64,000 nt of DNA from Thermohalobaculum sp965247385 (GTDB lineage Bacteria > Pseudomonadota > Alphaproteobacteria > Rhodobacterales > Rhodobacteraceae): assembly GCA_965247385.1 (NCBI GenBank), contig CBDFHG010000006.1, positions 1-64,000 on the forward strand, given 5' to 3'. Made by a program: the position numbers and the translations under genes. This document shows, one piece after another, positions 33,601 through 40,010 of the stretch; positions within the stretch are counted from its first letter, which is position 1, and every line of letters starts with the position of its first letter. The notes beneath the pieces are model-generated. The model was not told the DNA's origin. It ran no database searches and saw only the letters and a list, made by a program, of their open reading frames with translations.

Positions 33601-35566
33601 CGGACAGCGTGCGGCTGGCCGCATCGAAGACCAGGCCCGCCGGCAGGGTGCCGCCCCCCGGCCCGGTCAGGTCGTAGCTCAGGTCGCCGGTGCCGCCGGT
33701 CGCCGCCGGCAGGACCAGGGCGATGATCGCGGTGTTCACGGTATAGCCCCGGTCGACCGGCCGGGGCAGATCCAGGCCGCTGTTCACGGCGACGGTGAAG
33801 GTCTGGCTGATGCTGGTGCCATCATTGTCGTCGGTCACCGTGTAGGTCAGGATGGTGGTCGACTCCACGGACGGCAAGCCGGACAGCGTGCGGCTTGCCG
33901 CATCGAAGGTCAGACCCGCTGGCGGGGCATCGCCCAACGAATCGGTCAGGGTGTAGCTCAGGTCGCCGGTGCCGCCGGTCGCTGCCGGCAGGACCAGGGG
34001 GGGGATCGGCCTGTTCGACTTATAGCTCTGGTCGGGCAGCGCGGTCAGCGCCAGGGGGGCGGCGTTCACGGTGACGGTGAAGGTCCGAGAGACTGTGCCG
34101 TTCATAACCCTCCCGGCGTCGGTCACCGTGTAGGTCAGGGTGGTGGCGCCCGTCACCGCGGTCGGCGTGCCGGACAGCGTGCGGGTGCGGGGGTCAAAGC
34201 TCAGGCCCGCCGGCAGGGCGGGCAGGGCGGCGTTGCCCCCGGGGCCGGTCAGAGTGTAGGTCAGGTCGCCCATGCCGCCGGTCGCCACCGGCAGCTCCAG
34301 CTCGGTGATCATCGTGTCCACGATATAGCTCTGGTCGTCCGGCACGTTCAGCGCCAGGGCGTCGTTCACGGTGACGGTGAAGGTCTGCGTGACGGCGACG
34401 GGCGTGTCCGCCGAGTCGGTGACCGTATAGGTCAGTTCGGTGATCGCCGCCGCGGTCGGCGTGCCGGACAGCGTGTGGCTGCCGACGTTAAAGGCCAGCC
34501 CGTCCGGCAGGGCGCCGTCGTCCCCCGGCCCGGTCAGGTCGTAGCTCAGTTCGCCGATGCCGCCGGTCGCTTCCGGCAGCTCCAGGGCGGTGATCTCCGT
34601 GTCCGTGGTATAGAACTGGGCGGGCGGCGCGGTCAGCGCCAGGGGGGCCGCGGTCACGGTGAGCTTGAATTCCTGAGAGAATCGTCTCCTATCATTCGGG
34701 AGCGTGGCGCCATCTGCGACATGGTAGGTGATGGTGGATTCCGCAACCGTGGTCGGCGTGCCGGACAGCGTGCGGGTGGCGGGGTTAAAGTTCAGTCCGT
34801 CCGGCAGCCCGGTCAGGGTGTAAAGGTGCAGAGGGGTAGTGCCGGTGCCGCCGGTGGCTTCCGGCAGGACCAGGGGGGTGATCATCATGTCCACGGTATA
34901 GTTCTGGTTGGCCACCCGCTCGACAAGCCCCAGCGCGTTGAACAGCGGGGGGTCGCATTCCGATAAGCCATTTGGGTCCCCCTCCCCCTCGCACACCGTG
35001 ACAAAGACACTGCGTTGGTCGCGCTCACCGTCCGTGTCGAGCACCGCGTAAGTGAGTTCAAAGCCAGATCCTGATTGACCCGCGCCCGCCAGCGCCGGTG
35101 TGGCCGAGAAGGTGCGGGTGGTCGGATCAAAGCTAAACCCCAGTGTTTCCAGTGATAGTCGTGTTGGGGTCAGAGAGTAGGTCAGGTCGCCGGTACCGCC
35201 GGTGGCGATCGGCAAGACGATGTCCTCGGTGGCCACCCCCAACTCGAAATACAGGAAGATGGTGCGGCGGTCGTCGGGCTCCGCACCGATTCCCACTGGC
35301 CGCGGGAACACCGGGCGCGACTGCGCTTCGGCTGGCGACGCCAGCCCGAGCAGCAGGCCGATCACCATTAGCGGGCCCAGCAGGAGGGCGGCGAGGCGAC
35401 GGCGAGGGGCCGCCGGCATCACGCTATGCCTCCCGCCCGGCGGGCCTGGCTGGGGCTGGAGTGAAGCCCGGGAATCTGGGGGGGGGGGGGGGGGCAAAAC
35501 TGCGCCGCACCGGGACGCTGCGCTAAACTTGTGGCTCCGCGCTGAACGCAGGTCATTCTTGTTCAT
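24608..35566 (-). CDS. Giant autotransporter adhesin with putative-Ig, FN3, cadherin and PKD-like modules
   Basis: This is one intact frame of about 3,600 codons. A signal peptide (PRRRLAALLLGPLMVIGLLL, cleavage after AEA) begins at the ATG at 35419, which has GGGAGG 9 nt upstream. An earlier ATG at 35566 (MNKND) with GAGGGGG upstream adds 49 residues including six prolines from the C tract; either may be used. The passenger has about 15 putative-Ig repeats of about 90 residues (pattern YTVDT..LPAATGGTGDLTYTLTG..LPAGL.F...RTLSGTPT), in blocks of 6, 4, 3 and 2. These are split by about five FN3 modules (ITDTSIALSWGAV, DTTVTLTWTAP), three cadherin-like modules, Ig-like GYQWQRLPSGG modules and a PKD-like module (DAGPDQRNVDTG). 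The last 360 residues or so form an autotransporter beta-barrel from LAFWGAGDYSNL to a terminal Phe (KGEVRF). It probably acts as a secreted or surface-anchored adhesin. The repeats differ enough in codons to be stable as one reading frame. Confidence 0.9.
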   Translation of the reverse strand: MNKNDLRSARSHKFSAASRCGAVLPPPPPPDSRASLQPQPGPPGGRHSVMPAAPRRRLAALLLGPLMVIGLLLGLASPAEAQSRPVFPRPVGIGAEPDDRRTIFLYFELGVATEDIVLPIATGGTGDLTYSLTPTRLSLETLGFSFDPTTRTFSATPALAGAGQSGSGFELTYAVLDTDGERDQRSVFVTVCEGEGDPNGLSECDPPLFNALGLVERVANQNYTVDMMITPLVLPEATGGTGTTPLHLYTLTGLPDGLNFNPATRTLSGTPTTVAESTITYHVADGATLPNDRRRFSQEFKLTVTAAPLALTAPPAQFYTTDTEITALELPEATGGIGELSYDLTGPGDDGALPDGLAFNVGSHTLSGTPTAAAITELTYTVTDSADTPVAVTQTFTVTVNDALALNVPDDQSYIVDTMITELELPVATGGMGDLTYTLTGPGGNAALPALPAGLSFDPRTRTLSGTPTAVTGATTLTYTVTDAGRVMNGTVSRTFTVTVNAAPLALTALPDQSYKSNRPIPPLVLPAATGGTGDLSYTLTDSLGDAPPAGLTFDAASRTLSGLPSVESTTILTYTVTDDNDGTSISQTFTVAVNSGLDLPRPVDRGYTVNTAIIALVLPAATGGTGDLSYDLTGPGGGTLPAGLVFDAASRTLSGTPTVEATTTLTYTVTDSAVTPVAVMRPFTVAVAVDATTPVPPVLFSAGTITDTSIALSWGAVTNAESYTLTRVVEVGADVVVATTGELTATDTGLTPETPYKYVVTATNSAGTSANSNEVDATTRATPGPGPAPSLLEVDENTTGVVASFTATATGTRTITGFNLGGDDAEHFMLEFIPGRRLSRGVVTFREPPNFEAPADANTDNRYEIAVTATDDSIFDDNLAREVTIRVTDAEDPGSVSITGNAQVGMTLTATVTDEDSVGAISGYQWQRLPSGGGVPINIGDDQNTYEVVAADAGDTLRVVVSYTDGFGSNTDRATSAPTATVIAALALPAQANQRYTVDTEIAELELPKATGGIGDLTYALTGPMGDALPAGLSFNPASRRLTGTPTALATTILTYTVTDSAATPVVATQDFTVTVTVLAPLVLPDLDDQNYTVDTAVDVTLPAATGGIGEPTYTLTGPGDALPAGLSFNPASRTLSGTPTAAATTILTYTVTDSATTPVVATQDFTVTVNADVTLTRPRLQFYTVGTAVDVTLPVATGGTGELTYTLTGALPAGLTFTPASRTLSGTPTVRADFNRVFYTVTDANGASTTESFLIIVFDDVELPLVDNQGYTVNTAVDVILPKATGGSPPLTYDLTGPGGDALPAGLDFTARTRTLSGTPGTAAITVLTYTVTDVNGATSQTTFTVTVAVAATTLEPPQFSTGTITDTSIALSWGAVDNADSYTLTRVVDGGADVVVFSGNALTATDTGLTPETSYKYVVTATNSAGTSPDSDAVDVTTLATPPVVREFAENATGTVATFTAIATGTRTITGFTLGGTDAGHFMLEFMLDSPRGVLTFREPPNFEAPADANTDNSYEITVTATDSESETSAATMVTITVTDAEDAGSVNTITGNAQVGAMLTAGTVTDEDSVGAISISGYQWQRLPSGGDVPIDIGGDQNTYEVVAADEGNTLRVVVSYTDGFGGNTDEATSAPTAIVTAAPLALTAPDDQSYTADTLITPLVLSAASGGTGTLRYTLTGPAGVALPAGLRFDAGSRTLSGTPTAAAITTLTYTVTDTNDASTSQTFTVTVIAPLALSALDDQSYTVDTEITDLVLPAATGGTGLTYTLRPDLPDGLIFDADSRTLSGTPTVGKRTTYTYTATDDTGRTARLQFELRVEGPFFLGGGTYFKFGTLRLRVNEDVGILGQFPPLSGHGSDRLPSYTLTDLPPGLDFDSSNRLLTGAPTVTGVYPMTYTATFDSSPSTLTRKFNIIVGGLPSAPTGLTAEAGDTTVTLTWTAPSATGGAAITGYEYRVKAGTGGYGVWIAAATSPVIVAGLTNDTAYFFQVRAVNSVGKGEASDEVTPPDTTLRVNAGANQAGVREGATVNLDGTITNPGTSPVILWTHTRTNGADVTPGEALAITDSEDASFTAPYVTVNTTLTFELSVTPAVDGSTPVTETVDIIIPNVAQPRAITGVTVNDVSTPADFALGVSWGQGSDTDKDPTTGFDVEYKVTGAGDDTYTATNVVVTDETAAITGLTASTGYTVRVRAKAGSGTTTEVAGAYVTNAQQRTVPGAPTNLAAVPGDTTVTLTWDAASTTGGSGADITDYVVTYDDGDGTETFDDGVRAGTGAVVTGLANGTTYTFTVTARNATGPGEVAAAITATPMSAINTPPVADAGPDQRNVDTGARVTLDGSGSDDPDGDNNALSYAWTQTKGRDVTLSGADTAMPTFTAPALGDELIFSLTVTDAGTPQETSTDTVTITVLAPGTFRIALEADTGIDGDGITSNGKVNVMNPGAGWSYTSDGGTTSNTGTGTGFTLDEGVYDDDDVQVTQIGEGTEPVLLGAVTVDITRPTVETFGTIAAGVIGTAQMHPITFSEAVDFVSADITADGAMVNSVALDSGSDRAYTIHFTPTEAGFSLTLAIDSVADVAGNTGPATVASATGTATPTANTAPVIGTADAAVDYAENTPVATAVATYTAPDAEGDTVTWTLGGTDAADFSIDTNGALTFNTVRDFETPASVATSNIYSVTITATDDGDPNESDTLDVTVTVTNVDDEDGMVAIAITRDGTTVSGAPRVGDTLTASVTDADSGSAAVTGTTWQWQSKSSSAGIYTDISGATDAAYSPVAGDVDRTLQAVATYNDSTGSTIATSAPTASVVAIAAPSVTAQALTTSNANTGYAKAGDTLTLTFTVSKALSATPTATIAGQTAPVTTNANEYTATYTVVAPDVADVQGAVTYDIGLLVSMDAGADFDPGEQPSAIVIDTIAPTVSSFDISGSLTAGRQATDDIEFSEPVTGVDVAGFSATNATIDSVTGSVDATTYTIAYTPVMAGKVTLSFAANGATDTAGNTGPATATEASDPRPPAPLVLTAPDDQNYTVDTEIAALTLPAATGGSGALSYTLTGPAGAALPTGLTFDAASRRLTGTPTALATTTLTYTVTDANATASQTFTVTVAAAPLALTAPDDQSYTVDTAITALTLPAATGGTGDLTYTLTGTLPAGLGFDPDTRKLTGTPTAVTSATTLTYTVTDSAATPVVATQTFTVTVALPRFADLNRTILPEVARAIAGHTVGAIARRVTQARADGVTDSAGSFNLGGQTTVAGVAGALASHGQAMADGTLSLKDLLGGGDFVLPLNARAAAGAPGLSSLAFWGAGDYSNLDGSGGAVDWDGDLFSAHLGADARLRDDLLVGLAVSWSRVDLDYSDPDRSGDYELDLTSFHPYVGWSALSGKLDLWATVGYGWGDLEIANEAQQASSDVEMRTVAVGGLGRLLKVGATTLRLKGDALLTEMEVEGSDEMAALTVDARRVRMILEGSRTHTLADGAQLEPSLEVGVRHDGGDGETGFGAELGGGVRYSNPVMGLTLEGRARTLVGRDSYGEWGVNGLIRLERGNGRGLSFNLSPGYGKTGSGTQRLWQQGLHDKIDGERDYGARMDLRLGYGLPAFGGRGLLTPYSELTFGDSARNYRLGMEWELGALFELNLTGERHESSDGAADHAIMLKGEVRF
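35478..35494. repeat. 17-nt poly-G (poly-C on coding strand) tract at the adhesin start
   Basis: A run of 17 G on the plus strand lies 59 nt upstream of the signal-peptide ATG at 35419 and 72 nt inside the frame opened by the ATG at 35566. At 17 nt the upstream ATG is in frame with the signal peptide; a change by one or two bases would break that link. The other copy has 29. Confidence 0.9.
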
Positions 35567-35649
35567 GAAAACGCCCCCTCGGCCGCTGGACAAGTGGGTC
35601 CATTGCAAGTGTCTCGAAGCTGATAACCCGGTTCGGAACCTGTATGCAA

Positions 35650-37504
35650 CCAGCAATTCCCCTGATTCTGGATCAAAAAAGTTGAAATTCCCCGGTGGCT
35701 TTGAATCCAGAGGGATTCATGATGGATTTTGCGATTAACTCCATCACCAACGGGGTGAAAATAACGGCACAGGGCGTTCTTCCTTTCGAGTACGAAAGCG
35801 AGCCGGGCAGCAGCGATCTGACGGGTTTTGCCGGGATTGGTGTTTACCTTGATTTGATTGAGGCATCGGGACTGGCGGCTGCGGTGCGGCGCGAGGTGCG
35901 GGTGGCGGGGCGGCAGGGCTGGCTGGATGTGCAGATGATCATCACGGTGATCGCCCTCAATCTGTGCGGGGGTGATCGGGTCGAGGACCTGGAACGCCTG
36001 GAGGCGGACGCCGGCTTTGCCGCGACCATGGATGCGGTTGAGCGGCGGCTGTTGGTGCGCCGGGAACGTCGGCAACTGAAGATCCGGTTTCGGCGCGGTC
36101 GCGGGCGCAGCGTGCCTTCGCCGTCGGCTCTGTCGGGCTGGTTGGAACGCTTCCACGACGCAGGCCAGGAAGAACTGCGGGAGGCCGGGCGTGCCTTCAT
36201 CCCGCGCCCGCCGGCGGGTCTGCCTGGTCTGCGGCGTGTCGATCAGGCGCTGGTGTCATTTCTGCAGCACCATCGCAGGCAGGGCTCGGCGACGCTGGAC
36301 ATGGACGCGACGCTGGTGCAGAGCCACAAGCGCCAGGCGGAATACTGCTACAAGAAGTTCAAGGCCTGTCAGCCGTTGAACACCTGGTGGGCGGAACAGC
36401 AGGTGATCGTGCATTCCGGGTTCCAGGGCGGCAATGTGCCGGCCGGCTATCGGCAGTTGCAGGTGTTGCAGGCCTCGCTGGCGGCGCTGCCCGGGGGCGT
36501 GGACAAGGTCTGTCTGCGCTCGGACACGGCGGGTTATCAGAAGGATCTGCTGCTCTGTTGTGGCGCGGGCCGGGACAAGGTTTTCGGGGTGATCGAGTTC
36601 GCCGTCGGCGCCAACGTGACGGCGGCGTTCCGGCGTGCTGCCCTGGCCGTGCCGGAGGCCGAGTGGCGGCCGCTGGATCGTGTTTTCGACGGGCAACGCC
36701 ACGAGACCGGCCAGGAGTGGGCGGAAGTCTGCCATGTACCGAGTTGGGCGGGCGAGAGCAAGACGCGGGCGGATTACCGCTTCCTGGCGATCCGGGACCC
36801 GCTGGAACAGTTGGAGCCTGGCGATGGGGATCAGTTGCCGTTCCCGACCGCGGCGTTTGCTTTGAGGGGGCGCAGCAAGCTGTTCGCCCTGGTCACCAAC
36901 CGTGATCTGCCGGGCGATGAGGTGATCTGGTGGTCCCGGGAGCGCTGTGGCAAGAGCGAGGAAGTCCACGCGGTGATGAAGCACGACCTGGCTGGCGGCA
37001 CCCTGCCCTCGGGTCGGTTCGGAGCCAATGCGGCCTGGTGGGCGATCATGGTGCTGGCGCATAATCTGAACGCGGTGATGAAGCAACCGGTTCCGGGACC
37101 GGCCTGGGTGGCACGGCGGATGAAGGCCTTGCGCCTGGCTCTGATCGCCCTGCCTGGCCGGGTGATCCGTCATGCGCGGCGGCTGATCATCCGTTTGGCG
37201 AGCGAAGCGGGGTTCGATCCGGTGCTGGGCGCCAGGCGGAAGATCCTGGCCCTGGCGCGCGGCCCGACCTGACGGCTCCGGCCTGCCACGATATCCTTGC
37301 TGAAGCGTGATGCCGGCTCCCGGCCAGGGCTCCGCTTGGCCAACGGACAGGCGCGGGACCCGCAAAACGCGTGGCCACCTTGAGAATATCTCCTCGAGCG
37401 CGAAATCCGCGGGAGTGACGCCCGGGCGCGGGCCGAAAACCCCACAACGGCGCCCATCGCCGCCCCTGCCGAGGCGCGTCAGGGACCTGGTTCGGAAATC
37501 CTGG
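35650..37504 (+). mobile_element. IS1380-family insertion sequence, copy 2 (intact)
   Basis: The ends are CCAGCAATTCC (35650-35660) and the complement of CCAGGATTTCC (37494-37504). The flanks carry the same four bases GCAA (35646-35649 and 37505-37508), matching the 4-bp target duplication known for the family. The insertion lies about 84 bp upstream of the outer adhesin ATG. It separates the adhesin from the DNA that originally preceded it, which resumes at 37509. Confidence 0.9.
35719..37272 (+). CDS. IS1380-family DDE transposase
   Basis: This 517-residue transposase is complete. It has the family's N-terminal region ending in GFAGIGVYLDLIEASGLAAA. The catalytic motifs are QGSATLDMDATLVQSHKRQA and VCLRSDTAGYQKDLLLCCGA, and the C-terminal region contains CGKSEEVHAVMKHDLAGGTL with the Glu. 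The ATG at 35719 is preferred to the GTG at 35695. It is divergent from the adhesin gene. It could supply trans activity for the damaged copy at 3533-5387. Confidence 0.9.
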   Translation: MMDFAINSITNGVKITAQGVLPFEYESEPGSSDLTGFAGIGVYLDLIEASGLAAAVRREVRVAGRQGWLDVQMIITVIALNLCGGDRVEDLERLEADAGFAATMDAVERRLLVRRERRQLKIRFRRGRGRSVPSPSALSGWLERFHDAGQEELREAGRAFIPRPPAGLPGLRRVDQALVSFLQHHRRQGSATLDMDATLVQSHKRQAEYCYKKFKACQPLNTWWAEQQVIVHSGFQGGNVPAGYRQLQVLQASLAALPGGVDKVCLRSDTAGYQKDLLLCCGAGRDKVFGVIEFAVGANVTAAFRRAALAVPEAEWRPLDRVFDGQRHETGQEWAEVCHVPSWAGESKTRADYRFLAIRDPLEQLEPGDGDQLPFPTAAFALRGRSKLFALVTNRDLPGDEVIWWSRERCGKSEEVHAVMKHDLAGGTLPSGRFGANAAWWAIMVLAHNLNAVMKQPVPGPAWVARRMKALRLALIALPGRVIRHARRLIIRLASEAGFDPVLGARRKILALARGPT

Positions 37505-37517
37505 GCAAGTGTAGATC

Positions 37518-37611
37518 CTGGCCCTGTCCGTAACATGTGATCTGTCCGGCGCATCGAAATCCTCCCTCAGGAGAGACCTTCTAGTTCCGGACAGATCAGG
37601 TACAAGGACTA
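37518..37611 (-). repeat. IS-end remnant shared with 7521-7615
   Basis: This is the second copy of the short segment with the TGATCTGTCCGG / CCGGACAGATCA inverted repeat and the truncated MRRTDHMLRTG reading start. In both copies it stands between adhesin-upstream DNA and an IS5 element, so it was part of the duplicated unit. Confidence 0.5.
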
Positions 37612-37647
37612 AGAGCCCGATTCAAAGAGTTCATGAGACATGGCTAT

Positions 37648-39118
37648 CAGCCCGTTGACGAAGTCGGCCCTGGACACGAGCGGCCTGGTCTGATTCTTTG
37701 ATGTTCTGATTTGACCGGGGGGTTTGCCGATGGCGATGGGACTGCGGAAGGATCGTCAGGGTGACTTGATGGCGGGCTGGGCGGAGATGCCGCGCTCGCC
37801 GGGTCATGTGTTTTACGACCGTCTGCGGTCGGTCCTGATCGAGGGCGGCTTCGACGGCTTCGCCGAGGCGGCCTGCCGGTGCTGTTACGCGGCCGGGACG
37901 GGAGCGCCTTCGGTGCCGCCGGGGCGCTATTTCCGCAGGCATCTGGTGGGCTGTTTCGAGGGCATCGACTCTGAGCGCGGGCTGGAATGGCGCTGCTCGG
38001 ATTCGCTGTCGCTGCGGGAGTTTCTGCGGCTGGAGAGCCGGGATCGTGTGCCGGACCATTCCTGGCTGTCGAAGACCCGCACGCGCCTGCCCCACGAGGT
38101 GCACGCGGCGGTCTTCGACCGGGTTCTGGCGCTGATCGCCGAGGCGGGTCTGGTGAAGGGCGACCGCATCGGGGTGGATGCCTCGACCATGGAGGCCAAC
38201 GCGGCGCTGCGCAACATCGTGCGGCGCGACACGGGTGAGGGCGACCGGGAGATGCTGGAGCATCTGGCCCGGGAGAGCGGCATCGAGACGCCCACGGCCG
38301 AGGACCTGGCGCGTCTGGACCGCAAGCGCAAGGGCAGGAAGCTCTCGAACCAGGATCGGGTTTGCAGGAGCGACCCCGAGGCCAGGGTCGCCAGGATGAA
38401 GGACGCCGCGACCCATCTGGCCTACAAGCCCGGGCACGCGGTGGATCCGGACACCGGCGCGGTGGTGGCGGCCGAGTTGCACCCAGCCGATGAGGGCGAC
38501 ACCACGACGCTTTCCAGGACCCTGGCGGCGGCCGAGGCAAACCTCGAGGCGGTGGCTGCGGCACCGACGCCAGAGGGCCCGGCCGAATGCGTCACCGACA
38601 AGGGCGATCACTCACGGGCGGTCTTGAAGGCCCTGGACGACAGTCCCTGGAAGACCCGGATCGCCGAGCCCGGGCAGAAGGGCTTTTCGCGCTGGCGCGG
38701 TGACCAGGCGGCGCGCCGGGCGGTCACCAACAACCGCGTGCGGCTCAAGTCCGCGCTCGCCCGCGAGGCCTTCAAGCTGCGCGCCGAGATCGTCGAGCGC
38801 TCCTTTGCCCACACCCTCGATCGCGGCGGCATGCGCCGAACCTGACTGCGCGGGCGCGAGAATGTGCACAAGCGATACCTGCTTCACGTCGCCGGCCACA
38901 ACCTCTCGTTGCTGATGCGCCAACTCATCGGCGCCGGCACCCCGCGCCACGCCGTGGCGGGCGGATATGGCGGTATTTTCGGGCTTGTTGCGCCCGCTGG
39001 AGCCGTTTTGGTCGCTCAGATCGTCCTCATCGTCTCGGAGGATGGCGAAACCGCCGGCGCCGCGTCATGTTTCGTCGTGGGGTGAAACCCGGTCAATGGC
39101 GCCTTTTTCAACGGGCTG
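37648..39118 (+). mobile_element. IS1182-like insertion sequence nested in IS5
   Basis: The ends are CAGCCCGTTGA (37648) and its complement TCAACGGGCTG (ending 39118). Comparison with the uninterrupted IS5 copy (atggcaatacc) shows the insertion point. The flanks CTAT and CAAT may be a 4-bp target duplication with one change. Confidence 0.8.
37730..39085 (+). pseudogene. IS1182-like DDE transposase with one nonsense codon
   Basis: The frame starts MAMGLRKDRQGDLMAGWAEM at 37730. It carries LEWRCSDSLSLREFLRLESR, the first catalytic motif GDRIGVDASTMEANAALRNI, the middle motif AECVTDKGDHSRAVLKALDD, and the Glu motif AEIVERSFAHTLDRGGMRRT. TGA at 38843-38845 then interrupts, and the same frame continues LRGRENVHKRYLLHVAGHNL to a second stop at 39085. 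Relatives I remember have Trp (TGG) at this point, so a single G-to-A change explains the break. Confidence 0.8.
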
Positions 39119-39169
39119 CAATACCTTGCGGAGCCTTCGGGTCATCAGCTTGATGCTTGCGATGAAGGC

Positions 39170-39969
39170 CTAGGCTGTCGAGCTTTCGATGGATGCCTCG
39201 CAATCCTTTGCCAGCCTGCGGCAGCGCCCGAGCCAGGCGAAGGTGCGCCCGACCACCCGGCGGCGGGGCAAGACCTCGAAACCGTTGGCGGTGTCAGACC
39301 GCTTGATGATCTCGATGGTCCAGTCGCCGTGGCCCTTGAGCGCGGACCTCGGTTTCTCCCCGGCATAGCCGCCGCCGGCGAAGACGTGGCGAAGCCAGGG
39401 GAAGCGATACCGGATGGCCCCGAGCACGTCCGGCGCCCCGTCGCGGTCCTGAATATCGGCGGCATGGATCACGGCGAACAGCATCAGGCCAAGTGTGTCG
39501 GTGACGACGTGGCGCGTGCGGCCCTTGACCCTTTTCCCGGCGTCATAGCCGCAAACCCCTCCACTCTCGGTCGTCTTCACGCTCTGGCTGTCGATCACAC
39601 CCGCCGCCTATATGATAATGGGGGGCTGGCTTCTCGGCCTTCCAGCTCGCGCGTGCCGGCAACCAGCAGATGGTTGATCGTCTGCCACAGGCCAGCGTTG
39701 CGCCACGCGCAGACATAGCCCCGGACCGTCGAGACCGGCGGGAAATCCTTCGCCAGCATCCGCCACTGACAGCCGCTGATCCCGATATGGAAGATCGCAT
39801 CCGTGACCGCGCGGAGGTCCGATGTCCTCGCTCGGCCACCGCGCCGGGCGGGCGGCAGAAGTGGCGCAATCAGCGTCCACTCGCGGTCGGTCAAATCGCC
39901 TGGATAGCGCGTGCAATCCCGTCTATGCTCAACACGAGCGGTATCGTCCCTGGGCATTCGATCCTCCAT
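39170..39969 (-). pseudogene. IS5-family transposase in two overlapping frames (copy 2)
   Basis: The first frame (39969-39595) reads DCTRYPGDLTDREWTLIAPL and ends EASPPLSYRRRV. The second (39598-39170) reads IDSQSVKTTESGGVCGYDAG through FAGGGYAGEKPRSALKGHGD to RRVVGRTFAWLGRCRRLAKD. They overlap by 4 nt (GTGA). A C run of six (five in copy 1) lies just before the overlap. This copy lacks the internal duplication that damages copy 1. If family members use a programmed shift here, this copy would be nearest to functional, but the nested IS separates it from its left end. Confidence 0.75.
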
Positions 39970-40010
39970 CTTCTCGTCAAAGACGGTGAATCACAACCTG
40001 CCGATATCGC

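Noticed and set aside
24641..35000. Regular spacing of repeats that could suggest a CRISPR array
   Set aside because: The period is about 270 bp, the repeats are coding, and spacers are not unique short sequences. They are protein domain repeats.
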